NCBI RefSeq assembly: GCF_027409185.1
Contig: NC_084463.1
Span: 67,007,852 to 67,071,851 of the forward strand
Direction of reading: 5' to 3'
DNA length: 64,000 nucleotides
Origin: Cynocephalus volans
Taxonomy: Eukaryota; Chordata; Mammalia; Dermoptera; Cynocephalidae
A program made the translations under genes and the position numbers. How positions within the stretch are numbered: the stretch's first letter is position 1; each line of letters opens with the position of its first letter. Shown here one piece after another: positions 1 to 13,595 of this stretch. The notes beneath the pieces are model-generated. The model had not been told where the DNA came from, searched no databases, and was given only the letters and a program-made list of their open reading frames with translations.

Positions 1-300
1 TTGTTTCTGATTTTTCCCGGCGGGTGCAGACGACGTTTGCATCCAGAAGTTTGGAGCACAGCGACAAACACAAATGGAGTGCAGCGCCTCCGACCCGCCC
101 TCGCCCAGACACTCTCCTGGGGCTGCCTGAGGGGTCAGGAGCTGTCAGCTCTTGGGTGTGTCATTCGTTGTTTCCTCTCCCAGACTCTCCGTTTGAGTTA
201 GTCTCCTCCGAGACTAACTGGACTGTACTTAGAACTGCAGGGATGTCCCTTAAATTAGCGTTCTTGGAGTTTAATGAACCTTGCGATGGGTGAGGAAAAG
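1..300. other. CpG-containing GC-rich stretch at window edge
   Basis: About a dozen CG dinucleotides occur in the first 250 bases, clearly more than in the rest of the window, and GC content is raised. It could be the edge of a CpG island or an old GC-rich repeat. No conserved open reading frame or splice pattern is convincing. Confidence 0.3.
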
Positions 301-3300
301 ATACTACATTTCTGCCCTACATTTTCTCCTAACTGGGGCCTTGTCCGTTTCCCTCCTGAACAGCCTGTGGGCTGAATTCGTCTTCAGGTGGTGTGGGGGT
401 CTCCGCTCGGCCCTGTAGTCATAGACTTGAGACTTGGCAGGGAAGAATGTCTAGCTGCAAAAACATGTCTCTTGAACAAAGACATTTCACCTGTGGTCCT
501 CTTTTTGTCTGAGTGAAATGGCAACAGCTGAGACTCCTCAAGGCAAATGCTCCTCAAGGGCAGTGGGAGGAGACTAGGGAGCTGAGGCCAGGGAGTGAGC
601 CCCAGCGTGTGGTGCTGAGAGCCCCTCCCTCAGCATCAGCCCTGACGGTGGGTGCAGAGGGCCGGCTGTGGGCAATGCTGGATGGGTGGGCAGTCAGCAG
701 GTGCCTTCTGGGCTGTATGTAACAGGTCGGGAATATGTACGTGCATTTAAAACACTTCAAAAAAAAAAAAAAAAAGATGCCCAAAGTGGTTTATGTCCTA
801 TCTTCAAAATATATGGCCCTGCCTGTTTCAGTGTTGGACAATATGTTTTTCAGCTTTCTATTTGACAGGAAAAGATATTTTGGGAGCTGGGACTGCTTTG
901 TGAAAGGAATATCGCTTATAGAGTGAAAAAAAAGGATCTGCTTTCCGATAAAAAAGATAATGAATCTGAAGACTGGAGGAGAGAGAAATGTATGAATGTC
1001 AGTGTTACATCCACGTTCAGGATAAGCACATGAATAAAAGACTGGAAGATCTCTTCCAGGACAACAGCAGTGTTTCAGAGGAAAAGTGTGTTTTTCTCGT
1101 TCCTTAATGATTTCCCACCTGCTGGTGGCAGGCACTGTGGGGAGGGAAAGACAATGATTGACTGGGCTTTTGGAGCTCATGGCCTGCAGAGAGGTGATGG
1201 GAAGAGGAATATGAAATGAATGATACAAACTGAAATGTGAACAAAACCATCACTAATGTAACAAAGTAAGTGCAGAATTCTATGCACGTGTAATAAGGGG
1301 ATATGACCTAGTTGGGACAGGAGAGGGTCCCTTAGGAAGTGTAGCAGAGAATCCTGAGCAATACCAACGCCATCTTGGATAGGTGCTCCATTCTCATTGT
1401 CAGACTACCTCCCGTGTGAGAAACCATTGACCTCATAGAAATAAAAACCATTGCATAGAAACAGGAGCCATACACAGCGAATTATTACATGGGAACAGGA
1501 ACAATATAAAATGAAAATTTGCTTGATTGCTCTAATAGCTCATTTTTGGCTTCTGTAACCTAGCTACCTAGTTGCTTTGTGCACCTAATTCTGACATTAC
1601 TATACATGTATACTAAGCTAGAAGAAATAAGGAAATAAGTTGTAGATAATTTGAGCTAGATAAATTTTGTGTTGCAGGATTAGAGTCAAAGATATCAGTA
1701 TATATACACATAGCTATACAGATATAGAAAGATGTACATTGACAGATATATAGATGGATTGGTAGATATACATATGTGAAATGTTGGATAGCTAGATAGA
1801 GACATGTATACACATGGGTTATTATGCACACATATTTACTAGCTCTGCCAAGAAGATACAACTCAGGAACAATGAGCACAAATCTTGGTTTCTAAATACA
1901 CCTCCAATATAAGAAATCAGGTCCTTTTGGAGAAATGGTTGCTTCGAGGGCAGAGGTAGTGAAAATGTAAGATGGTTCTGGAGCTCCCAGAGACTCAAGA
2001 GTAAGGGCAGGAGACTTGTCAAGGTCAATGACTCCTAGACAGTGAGGGTAAGTCATCACATAGGTAGCTGGAAATACAAGACTACAGTTCAGGAACAGGG
2101 ATCCAGGCTGGATATATAAATTTGTGAGCCATCAGCATATTGATGTTATTTAAAGTCATAAGCTCTCCTAAAAAGTGATTTTTTAAAGAAATATCAGTAT
2201 GAGAAAATTGGGGTAAATTATCCAGAGTCCGAGAAGAAATGGTTTCTGAGGTGGGTGTATAACTGAGAGAACATTGGGTACTAGAAGCCAAATGAAGGCA
2301 ACTTTACAACTAGGAGGGAGATGTGGAAACAAGTGTCAATTACTGCTCCAGTGTTAGTCAAGAGGAAGACCAAGAATTAACCTTTGGGTCTAGCAAGAGG
2401 CCAGTGATGGCTGACAAAGCCAGTTTTGATGGGAAAACTGCTTGAGTGAGTTCTGATAGAGTCGGAAGAGGAGTCGAAATCCTCAAATATTCATGTACAT
2501 TGGAAAAGAGAAATGGAGAAGTAGCTTGAGGTGAATACAGGGTGAAAAGTGGTAGTATGTTTTTACTTTTTAAGAAGCAAAAGTTATAGTATGATTTTCT
2601 AATTGTATTTTGATTGTAATGACTAAATGTGAGGGAAAATCACAGATGCAGGAGGGGGCTCTGGTCAGTGCCTGGAGGCGTATCCTTGTGCAGGGGACAG
2701 TGGACAGATTCTAGTGCAAAGTGGAGGGTTTGGTGTCTGAGAAGCCTGAGGGCTTCTGTGGCATCAGGAGGCAAGGCGGGTGCAAGGGCACACAGGCATG
2801 TGCATGGATGGATGTGGGGAAACATGGAAGGTCTCTCCCAAGTGCTTCTATTTCTCAGTCCAATAGGAGGAAGGTCTTCTGCCAAGAGTGGGGACTGGGG
2901 AGGAGGTTTTGGAGGTTTGCAGAAAGGGAGGGTGGAAAATATGAAATAATCTAGGAGCATGGGATAGCCACCACACCAGAGAATATGTTAGGGTTGTTGG
3001 GCAACACTGAGGGCCCTCGTGAAGTTAGTGGTCATAATTAATGAGGCCAAAGGTTAGACACCCTAGGGGAAATCTGGTCCGAGTGAGATTCTGGTTGTTT
3101 CTATTAGATTCATCACTTAGACTGGTCCCATTAATTGATGCCAGATGCCCAAGGACAAAAGGACAAAGAGTTATAGGTTATAGTAAAAGTAAAAAATAAA
3201 ACAAAAAACTGTATCATGGAAATGTTCATATTTTAACACTAATTTTACAGCATGCAAACAAAAGGGGGAAAGAGGACCATCTCCCCCACTCCACCTCTCA

Positions 3301-3540
3301 TCACAGGACTCCTCACAGAATTTCTTGCTTTGGCACTGGTGAATTTTTCAGCCACACCAGGTGAAAATGGTGGTGCCTTAAGGAAGTTTATGGAAGCTGC
3401 AAGTGTGAAAGAGGACAAGGACACTGCAGGGCCCAGGAAGAGAAAGAGGATTAAAATGTGAGTATCACTTGCTAACTGACTAGGTTTTCTCACCACCAAG
3501 ATCCCTCTGGGAATTCCCAGAAGTGCCTGAATGTGGACTT
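301..3540. other. Intergenic sequence, no gene recognised
   Basis: No conserved coding sequence is seen. There is a poly-A run near 760 and a degenerate GATA-type simple repeat around 1690-1800. 2629-2960 is G-rich and happens to be open on both strands, with no recognisable protein. The stretch around 1240-1500 looks like a decayed LTR but I cannot name it. Confidence 0.4.
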
Positions 3541-3549
3541 CACTCTTTA

Positions 3550-4003
3550 CAGACTGATGGATGTAGGTTGTGGTAGGAAGAATTCTTAACATGGTCCTTG
3601 CTCTGGCTGACAGCAGAAGAGAAGGTCAGGGAGATGTGGAGCACAATGGAATTTAACATACCATTGCTGGCTTGAAGGCAGAGGAAGACTCATGAGAAGA
3701 AATGTAAATGGCTATAAGGTGTTGAGAGTGGACCCTGGATAATAGTCAGCAAAGAAACAGAGACCCCAGTCCCTACAACCATAGGAAACCAAATTCTAAA
3801 AACCTGAATGAGTTTGGATGCAGAAATCTCCCTAGAGCCTCCAGACGAGGGATCCACCTGGTCCAGCACTTTTATTTCAGCCTTATAATATACTGAGCAG
3901 AGAATCCAGTCATACTGGAAATTGCATGTTAATAAATGGGTGTTGTTTTTAAGTCACTAAATTTGTGGTAATTTCTTATGCAACTATAAAAAATGCATAC
4001 ACA
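3550..4003 (+). mobile_element. Degenerate MaLR (MLT1-like) LTR
   Basis: The 3' part has the hallmark of MLT1-type LTRs: aataaatgggtgttgttttt, then aagtcactaaatttgtggta and loss of the usual terminal ctaataca. The 5' boundary is uncertain. This is an old non-autonomous LTR with no internal sequence. Confidence 0.55.
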
Positions 4004-4009
4004 GTTCTT

Positions 4010-4970
4010 TATGTTTCTTTTGCTCTGGAATCAGATGAGTTTCTGAATAATGGCATTTGTGGTTATCAGGTGGCGCTCAGCCAGGTGAACTCAAACCACA
4101 CGAGATCAGGTTCTTTTTTTGAATCATCAACAGACCTGGGAAATTGTGCTCATCTCTGTAGTGATGGATTAAATTGTTGAGATCTTTTCCCCAAAGTTGC
4201 TGGGTTAACCTTTGAGCATGATTCAATTTCAGTCATTTTATTTAACCTAACTCTCTCCACTATCTCTATCTCTATCACTGCAGAAAGTTCTACTGGGACG
4301 TGTTTCTGAAAGCATCTGGTAGTGCAGAAGCAAGATTGCAGTGGGGGAGATTTGACATATTTTCCCTCACACCCAAGTAGTTTGCAATGTCTGGTTGATT
4401 TGACCTCTCCAGTTGCACTTACCTCCTAACCTTTGCTATTCAGTTTCCGTTCTCACCCTTTCTTTCCTTGACTATTGCAACGGCTCTCCATCTGCCTCCC
4501 AACTTCTGTTCTTCCTCTGTTTACCTATTCTCCACACAAATCATTCCTCCACTTAACAACACACTCTTTTCAGTGCCACTTTTCCTGGCCAGTCTACTGT
4601 GGTGGGGAGCGGATGGGACATTGTAACACCACCATAGAAAGGTGATTCCCTCCCACCTCATCCCCCCAGATTTCCTTCCCTGCACTTACACAGCTCATAA
4701 TTCAATGAGGGTAGAATGATAGTTAAAACATTTATTTATACATTATTTTAGAACTCTGTTACAAATTGCTTTACATTTTGAAGCCTATAATATACATATA
4801 AAAGGGTATACAAATCATAAGTGTATATACCTCAGTAAAAAGAGAGCACTGTGAACATTCCAGAAGACCCACTCATTCTCTCCAAGCAGAAGTTTACTAT
4901 TAATTAGCCTTGTGAAAATACAGTTTGTTATTGCCAGTTTTTGAAATTATACCTGAAGGAAATTGTGTAG
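4010..4970. other. Intergenic sequence, nothing recognised
   Basis: No coding similarity or named repeat was recognised. 4420-4600 is pyrimidine-rich. There is no CpG enrichment. Confidence 0.3.
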
Positions 4971-4974
4971 TAAA

Positions 4975-5580
4975 GAATTAACCTTATCCAAAGAGAGAAC
5001 TGGCCTTTGTCCTCAGCTCCTGGGAGGTGATCTCTAGCACCTGGAATGTCCTGACCGATAAGCATGTCTGCTTATCTGGGGACCCTGGGCCAAGTAGTAT
5101 CAGCTACTACTCTGGAGAGATTAGAGACTAAAGATCAGCCACACGTATGGTCAACCATGTCTACATGACTGAGTCTCAATAAAAATTCTGAACATCAAGG
5201 CTCAAGTGAGCTTACCTGGTTGGCAACACTCCATGTGTATTGTTATATAATGTTGCCAGGAAAAGTCAGCTCTGTCCATGACTCCACTGGGAGTTCCCTG
5301 TGTGGAACTCTCCTGGACTCTGCCCCATGCATCTCTTCCTTTGGCTGATTTTAATTTATATCCTTTTGCTATAATAAACCATAACCATTTGTATAACAGC
5401 TTCAGAGAGTTCTGTAAGCCCTTCTAACAAATTATCAAACCTGAGGTAGTCTTAGGAAACCCTGAAGTTGCAACTGGCGTTGGAAGTGTGGATGTCATTG
5501 GGGTCCTAACTTTGTAGTTGGTGTCAGAAGTGAGAGTAATCTTGGGTAATTCTGAACTCTGCAGAAATCATACGGTATTA
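4975..5580 (+). mobile_element. Old ERVL-type LTR remnant
   Basis: A long stretch resembles a mammalian ERVL-class LTR: a region with gcatgtctgcttatctgggg, gaccctgggcca and cacgtatggtcaaccatgtc, then the ctcaataaaaattctg segment, a second ataataaacc box, and the cttctaacaaattatcaaac end. There is no adjacent gag or pol. Only the LTR and perhaps a little following sequence remain. The family name is not assigned. Confidence 0.55.
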
Positions 5581-5649
5581 TTTTGTGTATGGTTTCTTTT
5601 AATCAGAAGTATGTTTCTGAGACTCATTTATATTGTAGCTTGTAAGTAT

Positions 5650-6016
5650 AAACCAACCCCCAACTTGTGATGGTTCAACTTAACGATTTTTTGGCTTTAC
5701 AATAGTATGAAAGTGATACACATTCAGTAGCAACCACACCTCTAGTACCCATGCAACCATTCTGTTTTTCACTTTCAGTACAGTATTCAATAAATTACAT
5801 GAGATATTCAACACCTTATTATAAAATAGGCTTTGTGTTAGATGATTTTGCCCAACTGTAAGCTAATGTAAGTGTTCTGAGCACGTTTAATGTAGGCTAG
5901 GCTAATGTATGTTTGGTAGGTTAGTTCTATTAAATGCATTTCTGATTTATGATATTTTCAACTTACAATGGGTTTATCAGGACATAACCCCATCATAAAT
6001 TGAGGAGCAGCTGTAT
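5650..6016 (-). mobile_element. Tigger/pogo-type non-autonomous DNA transposon
   Basis: The two ends are inverted relatives: ccaacttgtgatggttcaac near the left and, read from the right end on the minus strand, ctcaatttatgatggggtta. Between them is the familiar Tigger-derived interior including aggctaggctaatgt and cccaactgtaagctaatgta. There is no transposase coding capacity. TA lies at both flanks. Confidence 0.6.
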
Positions 6017-6289
6017 AGTTTATTCACTCTAATTGCTTGTGTAGTGAGGTATTGTGTGAATTTACTATAATTTACACACATTACTGCTGATAGACATTTG
6101 GACTTTTTCTAGATTTGCACTATTATTGACAAACCTACAAGGAAAAATAGAGAAATCCATAATTATGGTGGGAGATTTTAACACATCTGTCTCAACTGAT
6201 AAGGACAAGCAACCAAAAATGTAAGTAAGAACGTACATTTTTATTATACCATTAACAAGTTAAATTGGATATCACTTGGGCTTTTGGGG

Positions 6290-6480
6290 GATTAATAATA
6301 ATGAACGTCTTCCAAATGCATACTATGTTCTTATACTATCCTAAGATCTATACATATATTATTTCAGTGAATTTTCATTACTGTCCCAATTTTACAGGTA
6401 AGAAAACTGAAGCACAGAAAAGTTAAGGAATTTGCCCAAATTCGCACAGTTAATAAATGGCAGATCTAGAACTCAACTTT
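6290..6480 (-). repeat. MIR SINE
   Basis: Antisense MIR: the actatgttcttatactatcc segment is followed by an ccaattttacaggtaagaaa segment and a gcacagttaataaatggcag tail, a decayed version of the MIR core. Confidence 0.7.
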
Positions 6481-6648
6481 CAAAAAATCTGATTCTAGAG
6501 CCAAGTTCTAAATACCTATGCTATTTTTCAATATCTTCCATTTTCTCATTCTGCTTGAGCCAGTTTTGGTATTTTGAATCTTCCTAGAATATCATCTATT
6601 TCATCTACATTTTAAAATTTATTAGAATGACTTGAATTTCAAATTTGT

Positions 6649-7050
6649 AAAAAAGAATGAAATACTCCCATTTGCAACAACACAGATGAACCTGGAGAAA
6701 CCTATGGTGAGCGAAATAAGCAAAGCACAGAGGGATAAATATCGCATGTGGTCACTCATATGTGGGAGGTAAGAGAAAGGAAGGAAGGAAAGAAAGACCA
6801 CAGTAGTGCTGTGATCCAACAGAGGGAGGGAACATCCCTAGGGCTACAAAGTGGAGTGGGGGGTAGAGGGGGAGGGGGAGGGAAGTTGGGGGATAATTGG
6901 GTGGGGAACAATAGGTACAAAAGTAATTGCTTGTAATGGGCATGCTGCCAGTATGAATCTGACCCTCACATCATGGGCATGAGGGATGACAATTAGCTTT
7001 GTTATCTCATGAATATTCATAATAATAAAAAAGAAAGAACAAAATAAAAC
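6649..7050 (+). mobile_element. L1 3' end fragment
   Basis: 5'-truncated L1. It begins in the C-terminal ORF2 sequence for the catttgcaacaacacagatg region, passes through the gtcactcatatgtgggaggt segment and a G-rich 3' UTR tract (6850-6890), and ends in an A-rich tail near 7020-7050. No protein potential. Confidence 0.8.
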
Positions 7051-7780
7051 TATGTTTAGCCCTATCTTCTTTCTTACAATATCATGGACCTTATAAATTC
7101 ATTTAGAGAGAACAATACATCTGGATTTTATACTGAAATTCCATGACAAAAATAATCATCATCTCATCTAAGATCTATTATTGATCACTTCATATTTATG
7201 AAAGCTTGATGCTTGAAGATTAAACATCGTTAACACTAATAACAACATACATAATTGCCTAGGTAACCATAATTTACAGGAAGTAAGTTTTCTTTAAAAC
7301 AGTAAAGCATTACTACCACAAAAGCAATACATGTTGGGAGTGTTAAAAAAAATTTTTTTTAAAGGCTTTCCCTTCTGCATGATTTGACTTCTGGTTAACT
7401 TTCTACCATTGCTCCTCTGGTATCTTAAGTGGTAAGTCAACTGGGTTACTATGCAACATTGTATAGAATTTAAAAATAACCCTTGATTGTACCTAGACTA
7501 ACAGACTATGAATATACTATAATACTGGAAATACTAGAAACTAGAAATACTCAATAATGACACCACAGCTTTGGCTATTATGGCATAATTAGGTCTGATT
7601 GACAGCATTTTAACTTTTGCTACTTAAAAAAAAAGGGTCAATGGAGCATATTTGGGTTGTCTATAGCACCTAGATCAATGAATTAGGAATATCAATTAAC
7701 TATTGGTAATAAATTACAGTCAGGATTAGTAGTTATTTCAGCCACTTACAAATGATCTTTTGCTCCCAGGTGAGACCACT
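7051..7780. other. Intergenic sequence, nothing recognised
   Basis: AT-rich, no coding similarity, no clear repeat family. Confidence 0.3.
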
Positions 7781-7784
7781 CCTC

Positions 7785-7985
7785 CTGTTTTATTTTTATC
7801 ATGGCATTTATTACTGTCTGGCACATAGTATCTATTTATTTATTTGCTTATTGTCTGTCTCCCCTTCTAGAATGGAAGCTCCATGAGGCTTTTTCTTTCT
7901 TGCTCAAAGCTTCATTTCCAATACTTAAAGTAGTAACTGATACATGGTAGGGGTTCAACAAGTATTTGTTGAATGAAACTCCTAC
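7785..7985 (+). repeat. L2 LINE 3' end
   Basis: Typical L2 3' sequence: tctagaatggaagctccatg, then a tggcacatag-like segment and ggttcaacaagtatttgttg followed by aatgaa. Confidence 0.65.
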
Positions 7986-8139
7986 TGACTTATGGGTATT
8001 ATCTGATTGGCTAAAGTTTTACTGAGCATCTGCCTACTATGTGTCAAGTCCTGTGCTAGTAAGGTGTGGTGATAAAGTGATTATCGCCTATGATTTTACA
8101 GAACTAAGAGTCTAAGATAAAACTTCAAACAATTTCCTA

Positions 8140-8531
8140 TTGGCCAGGAATGTTTTCTTTATTAAAATGCTCTATAATTACTTCACGAAGATCCTACATG
8201 ATTTAGTCCATTTATTAACATTTTATAACAAAAGGTTATCTTCAAAATGCAGTACTCTTACCCAAGGATTCCAAACACTTCAGAAACTATTTCAATCACT
8301 TTTAAAAACCATCCCCAAGAGATGTAAGAGCAGCCTACATTTATGAGGTCAGCCAAGAGGATCAGACTGAATATTTCCTAACTAATCTCTACTTCCAAAT
8401 TTCTCTCAGGAGCTCTCCTTTGGTACTTTTCCAGAAGTTTCCTCTTTAATTAAAAGGACAATTAATTTAGTCTTCTTTAAAAAAAAAACCTGAGCATTTC
8501 TTCTCTATATACGACATGTTCACATAAATAA
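8140..8531 (-). promoter_or_regulatory. ALKBH8: ALKBH8 3' UTR with two AATAAA polyadenylation signals
   Basis: Downstream of the stop the minus strand is AT-rich with AATAAA at 8216-8211 and again at 8163-8158. Either could direct cleavage 10-30 nt further on. The exact 3' end is not determinable from sequence alone, and longer UTR forms ending further left are possible. Confidence 0.55.
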
Positions 8532-9089
8532 TCAGACCTTTTGAAGAATCACACACCAGTTACCCTGATCATAGTAGCTTTGTAGAATGCTGACATTACT
8601 CAAAGCCTGGCAGGCAGCTTCCAATTCTCCCTCACAGAACACATGGTAGAAACGATGAAACACAGGGCTTGAGTCATGGCATCCTGCTGGGCCAAATGGC
8701 TCAACAGGTTTGTCTTTACAAGGATTTCCTTTAAGGTGCCAGGGAACCAGTACATCTTGAGAGTGAAAAGAAGTCCTGTTAATGTGAACAGGCAGCTGAG
8801 AATTAGCAGCCTTCCTTGAATTACATCCTGTCTCCTGAAAGTCAATAATGGAGGGGACAGAAGAGGCTGAGTCTTGATTGCCTGGGTCAGGCATGTGCTC
8901 CACAAGCAACCCCTGCATTGATGTGTCACTGATGATCTCCTCTTTCTTTCCTTGGCTAATTCTGTTTCCTCTAAGATACTTGGACTTCTGCTTCTTATAT
9001 TCTTGTTCCATTGCCCAGACATAAATGAGTGCCTTCCCACCAGGTCTCAGGAGTCGAACAAGTTCTTGGAGAGCTGCCACTCTACGCTC
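8532..9089 (-). CDS. ALKBH8: ALKBH8 last coding exon (C-terminus, residues 480-664, stop)
   Basis: 558 nt including TGA at 8534-8532. The acceptor ttttattag has a fairly weak pyrimidine tract. It encodes [31 protein letters not shown], then a longer low-conservation Ser/Lys/Gln-rich insert, and the conserved [20 protein letters not shown] and [16 protein letters not shown] end. The insert is the part that differs most from human as I recall it. Confidence 0.96.
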   Translation of the reverse strand, partial: ERRVAALQELVRLLRPGGKALIYVWAMEQEYKKQKSKYLRGNRISQGKKEEIISDTSMQGLLVEHMPDPGNQDSASSVPSIIDFQETGCNSRKAANSQLPVHINRTSFHSQDVLVPWHLKGNPCKDKPVEPFGPAGCHDSSPVFHRFYHVFCEGELEAACQALSNVSILQSYYDQGNWCVILQKV

Positions 9090-12000
9090 CTAATAAAAAA
9101 GAAAAACATACACACACACACTGCCATTTATCAACCCAGAGGAGATAGCAAGAGAATATGGGAAAATATAACTGACTGTAGGACTGTTTTCCACTAGAAT
9201 GAACCATAAGAAACCTAACAAAATGTCTTATATAAAACAAAAAAGAAAAAAAGGGGGGAAGAATAATTTTGTTCTGTGATTAAGAAAAAAAGTTTTGAGA
9301 AAGTAGGGGAAAGGAAAATTTTATTTGTTAATCTTCCATGTGTCTTTTTCCTTAACTGAATGAGTGGGATGCATGGAACAACTGGTGACCTCTGAGCAGT
9401 AATATTCACTTTTAGAGGTAAACCATTACATTTATAAACTGCTTGCTATGCAAAGGAATTGTGCACACTATATTATGGAGACGTCTATTTATAGCCTTGA
9501 TGAAGTAGTTTGTATTAGTTATCCCACTGAAAACAACCACAAAAAGCTGAATGAAAACATAAAACAACTGCTTAAAGACACTGGAGAGCAACATTGCAAG
9601 CTGGACTTGAAAGGCTATAATACCTGAAAGAAGGGAATTAAACCAAGGTGAGCTCTACATTTACCCAGCTTTTCTCTGAGATTATTTGCTAATTCACATT
9701 GTGGGGGAATAGAATATGAGCAGAAAGCAGAAGGTATTTGCCAATTCCTAAGCTGCACGTGCACAGGGTGAACTTCTAAAACCCTCAGCAGAATAGCAGC
9801 TGGGAAGTCAAAAAGCTAAACAGAGATTTTAGTAGCCAAAAATGCTGGAGAGTCAGACACTAGAGTTTATAGCCCACCAAGGTGAAATGGCCTTGGCATA
9901 CACTCTATGCTTTCACTTGACACACAGAAGGGCTGCACCTCAGAAGTAGAGAGAAAACTAAAATAGACATAAATCAGCCCTACTAAAGCATAAAACTAGT
10001 TCTCTACAGAATTAAAGTGATCTGCTTATACTATATCTGCTTGTCCTAAGAAAATTTAACCCTCTTAGGAGGAAGATAAAAGTATCCAAACCTTTTGATA
10101 CCAATGTCCAGTATCCAATCCAAAATTATAAGGCATGCTAAAAACAATCATGACCATTGACCAAAAATCAGAGGAAAAAGAAAGACCATAGAAATAAACC
10201 CCCAAAGACTTTAAAATAACTATGGTTAATATGACCTAGCAATCCCACTATTGGGTATATATCCAAAGGAATGGAAATCATCATGTTGAAGGGATACCTG
10301 CACTCCCATGTTTACTGCAGCTCTACAACAGCCAAGAGTTGGGACCAACCTAAATGTCCATCAATGGATGACTAGATAAAGAAAATGCAGTACATATAGA
10401 CAATGGAATACTACTCAGCCAATAGAAAATAATGAAATTCTGCCATTTGCAGCAACATGGATGAGCTTGGAGAAAATTATGCTAAGTGAAGTAAGCCAGG
10501 CACAGAAAGAAAAACACCACATGTCCTCACCCACATGTGGAAGCTAATAAAGTTGATTTCATAGAAGTAGAGTAGAATAGTGGTTGTTAGAAACCGGTAA
10601 GGAGAGTGGGGATGAGGGATGGGGAGAGGGTGGTCAATGGATATAAAATTGTAGAGAGATAGGAAGAATAAGATCTAGTGTTCTATAGCAATACAGAGAG
10701 GCTACAGCCAACAACAAATTACTGTATAACCTCAAGTAGCTAGTTGAGAGGATGCTGAAAGTTCCCCACACAAAGATGTGGCAAATGTTTCAGGTGATAG
10801 ATATGCTGAACACCTTGATATGATCATTGCACACAGTGAAAATGTACCCAAATATCACATTGTACTCCATAAATATATACAATTATCATAGGTCAATTAA
10901 GAAAAAATAAATTTAAAAAAAATCACAGACAGAAGTAGATAAGAGGTTACTAGAAATGGTAGGGAAGTAATAATGAGAGTTATTGCTTAATGGGTACAGG
11001 GTTTGTGTTTAGGATAATGAAAAAGTTTTGGAAATAGATATAGGCAGTGGTTACATAGCATTGTGAATGTAATTAATTCCACAAAATTGTATATTTTAAA
11101 ATGCTTAAAATAGAAATTCTTATGTTATATAGTTTTACCACAATAAAAAAAGAATTAATTAATTAACTATAATTAATATGTTCAAAAAACTAGAAGAAAA
11201 GATCAAGATTTCAGTGAAGACATATTAAGTCAGACAAATTCTACAACACAAAAAGCAATGGATGAATTTAATAGCAAATCAGACACATCTGCACAGAGAA
11301 TTATTGAACTAGAATTTGGACCAGTAAAAATTACCCAGATTGAAGCACAGAGATAAAAAAGAATGGAAAATTCAGAAAACAGTGTCAATCTAGAATTCAA
11401 TACCTAGTGAAAATATCTTTTTTAAAATGAAGGCAAAATAAGAAGATTTCAGATATACAAAAGCTGAGAGAATTTGTCACCAGTATACCTACACTACAGA
11501 AAATAGCAAAGAGAATTCTTCAAGCAAAGGAAAACTAGCCTCTTTGAAACCTTAAAAAGGCAGGAAAAAGGAAGAACATCAGAAAGGGTAAATAATGTAA
11601 AAAAATCTAAATGAATATTGAGGCTTAAAGTAATAAACAATAGTATATAACAATACATAACAATAATAATAATATATAGCAATAATACAATAAAAGGCAG
11701 GAGGGACTAAATGTTGTTAATGATAGTCTTGCATTGTTCAGGAAAGGGTAAACATACTAATTTAAGGTAGACTGCAATGTCAAGGATACATACTGTAATG
11801 TCAAGGTTAACCATTAAAAAACATGAAAGACTAATCAGCAAGATAACAGAGCAGGAAAAAGTATAATAATAAACTACATTAAGACTATTAGGCCAGCAAT
11901 CAAAAAGAACTATGATTTAAAATTTTTATACAAACACATACATAGAATATTTGATAAAAAGAAATTTATCTTTCCAGTTCCACAGCTCTCTTAGCCTCAG

Positions 12001-13564
12001 ATAATGCCTTCTTTAGTTGTCAAAGTAACACACTGTATGTATGCCATGTATGCCTAAGTAATCCACTCAAAATAGACAAAAAGCCCAAGAAATATTCTTG
12101 GATTATGTGTTAAAATAGGAGAAAGCATCTTCAGGATGAGTAATTTATAGAGAAGTGAATTAATGGGAAGAAATTTGTGAGGATTTTTCCAAGTTGGGTC
12201 TAAGGAATTGGAGACTATTGGGAAATTATGCCAAAAATGTAAGATGAGACTAGTTGTATTAGTCAGTTTCTGATGCTTATAAAAGAAATACCCGAAACTG
12301 GGTAATCTGTAAAGAAACAATATGTATAGCTTAAGTTTTGGAGGCTGGCAAGTCCACACACAGTCCAGGGAACACATCTGGTGAAGGCCCTGGTGGTGGT
12401 GACAGTGACACAGGGGTCTCACATGGCAGAACAGTGGAGCAGAGACAGAGACAGCTCCTCATACACTCTCCTTTTAAAGTCCTCAGAATGCAGCCCATGA
12501 CCACCAGTAAACCATCAACTTATTAATCCATCTACTAGGGCAGGGTCCTCACAATCTAATCAGCTCTTCAAGGCCCCACCTTTCAACTACCATAATAGGA
12601 TTTCCCACGCTTTTACCACTGTCACAGTGAGGATTGAGTTTTGGGGGGACACAATTCAATCCATATACCAGTTTTAAAAAGGGTTAAAAATAATTATTAA
12701 AATAATAATAACTAACATTTACTAAGCTCTTACTATGTGCAAAACACTATGATAAGCACTTTGTATAGATTGTGTCATTTATGCTGACAACAACTCCATG
12801 ACACAGGCTATTGTCACTGTCATTTTACAGATAAGGAAGCTAAATATTCAGAGATCACTAAAAATATTTGCTCAAGGTCACAAAGAGTAAAAAGTATAAG
12901 TATACAGTAGAGGCAGCGGTATTAGGGAAGAATAGTCTGGCACCAGACTGTAAAATAGATTAAAAAAGAGATATCCTGGGATCAAACAGGTTGGAGAGAA
13001 CATTGTAGGAACAAAGGAATGAAGTACAGGGCAGCAGAACTCTTTCACTAGCACTTTAATTCCCTTATAATTAAAGTATTGTATTGTCTCCAAATACTTG
13101 GACTATTAAATAGCCCTATTAAAACTGCCTTTCCATATTCAATCTTGCCTTCTACCCTAAATCATCTTCTACAGTGCCATAAGAACAACCTCTATAAAGC
13201 ATATATCTGATCAAGGGACTCCCAATGTAAGACTTTAATGGCTCTCAAAGTCCAAATCATTACTATAGCATTCAACTAACAACATATAAATCTAAACCAA
13301 CAAGTACATAAACGCTGCCTCCTCAACTAGACTATGAGCTCTATGAAAGCAGGGACTGAGTCGGCTCCATCTTGTATCCCCAGCTATTTGATTAATTCCA
13401 GCATGTAAACTGATTTTTCAATGAATTTTTTTATTGTGGTAAAATATACATAATGTAAAATTTACCATTTTAGGGGGGAAGAGGAACAGGTAATAGGTCA
13501 TGAAAATCAACTACAATGTATATTAAGAAGTTAAAAGAAAAAATAAAATAAAATAGAGGAAGAA

Positions 13565-13595
<31 letters not shown>

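Noticed and set aside
2629-2960. Open frames of 106 codons on both strands
   Set aside because: They overlap each other in a G-rich tract, have no recognisable domain and no splice or promoter context; openness is a composition effect.
8600-9040. 146-codon minus-strand frame overlapping the last ALKBH8 exon
   Set aside because: Out-of-frame shadow of the genuine coding frame.
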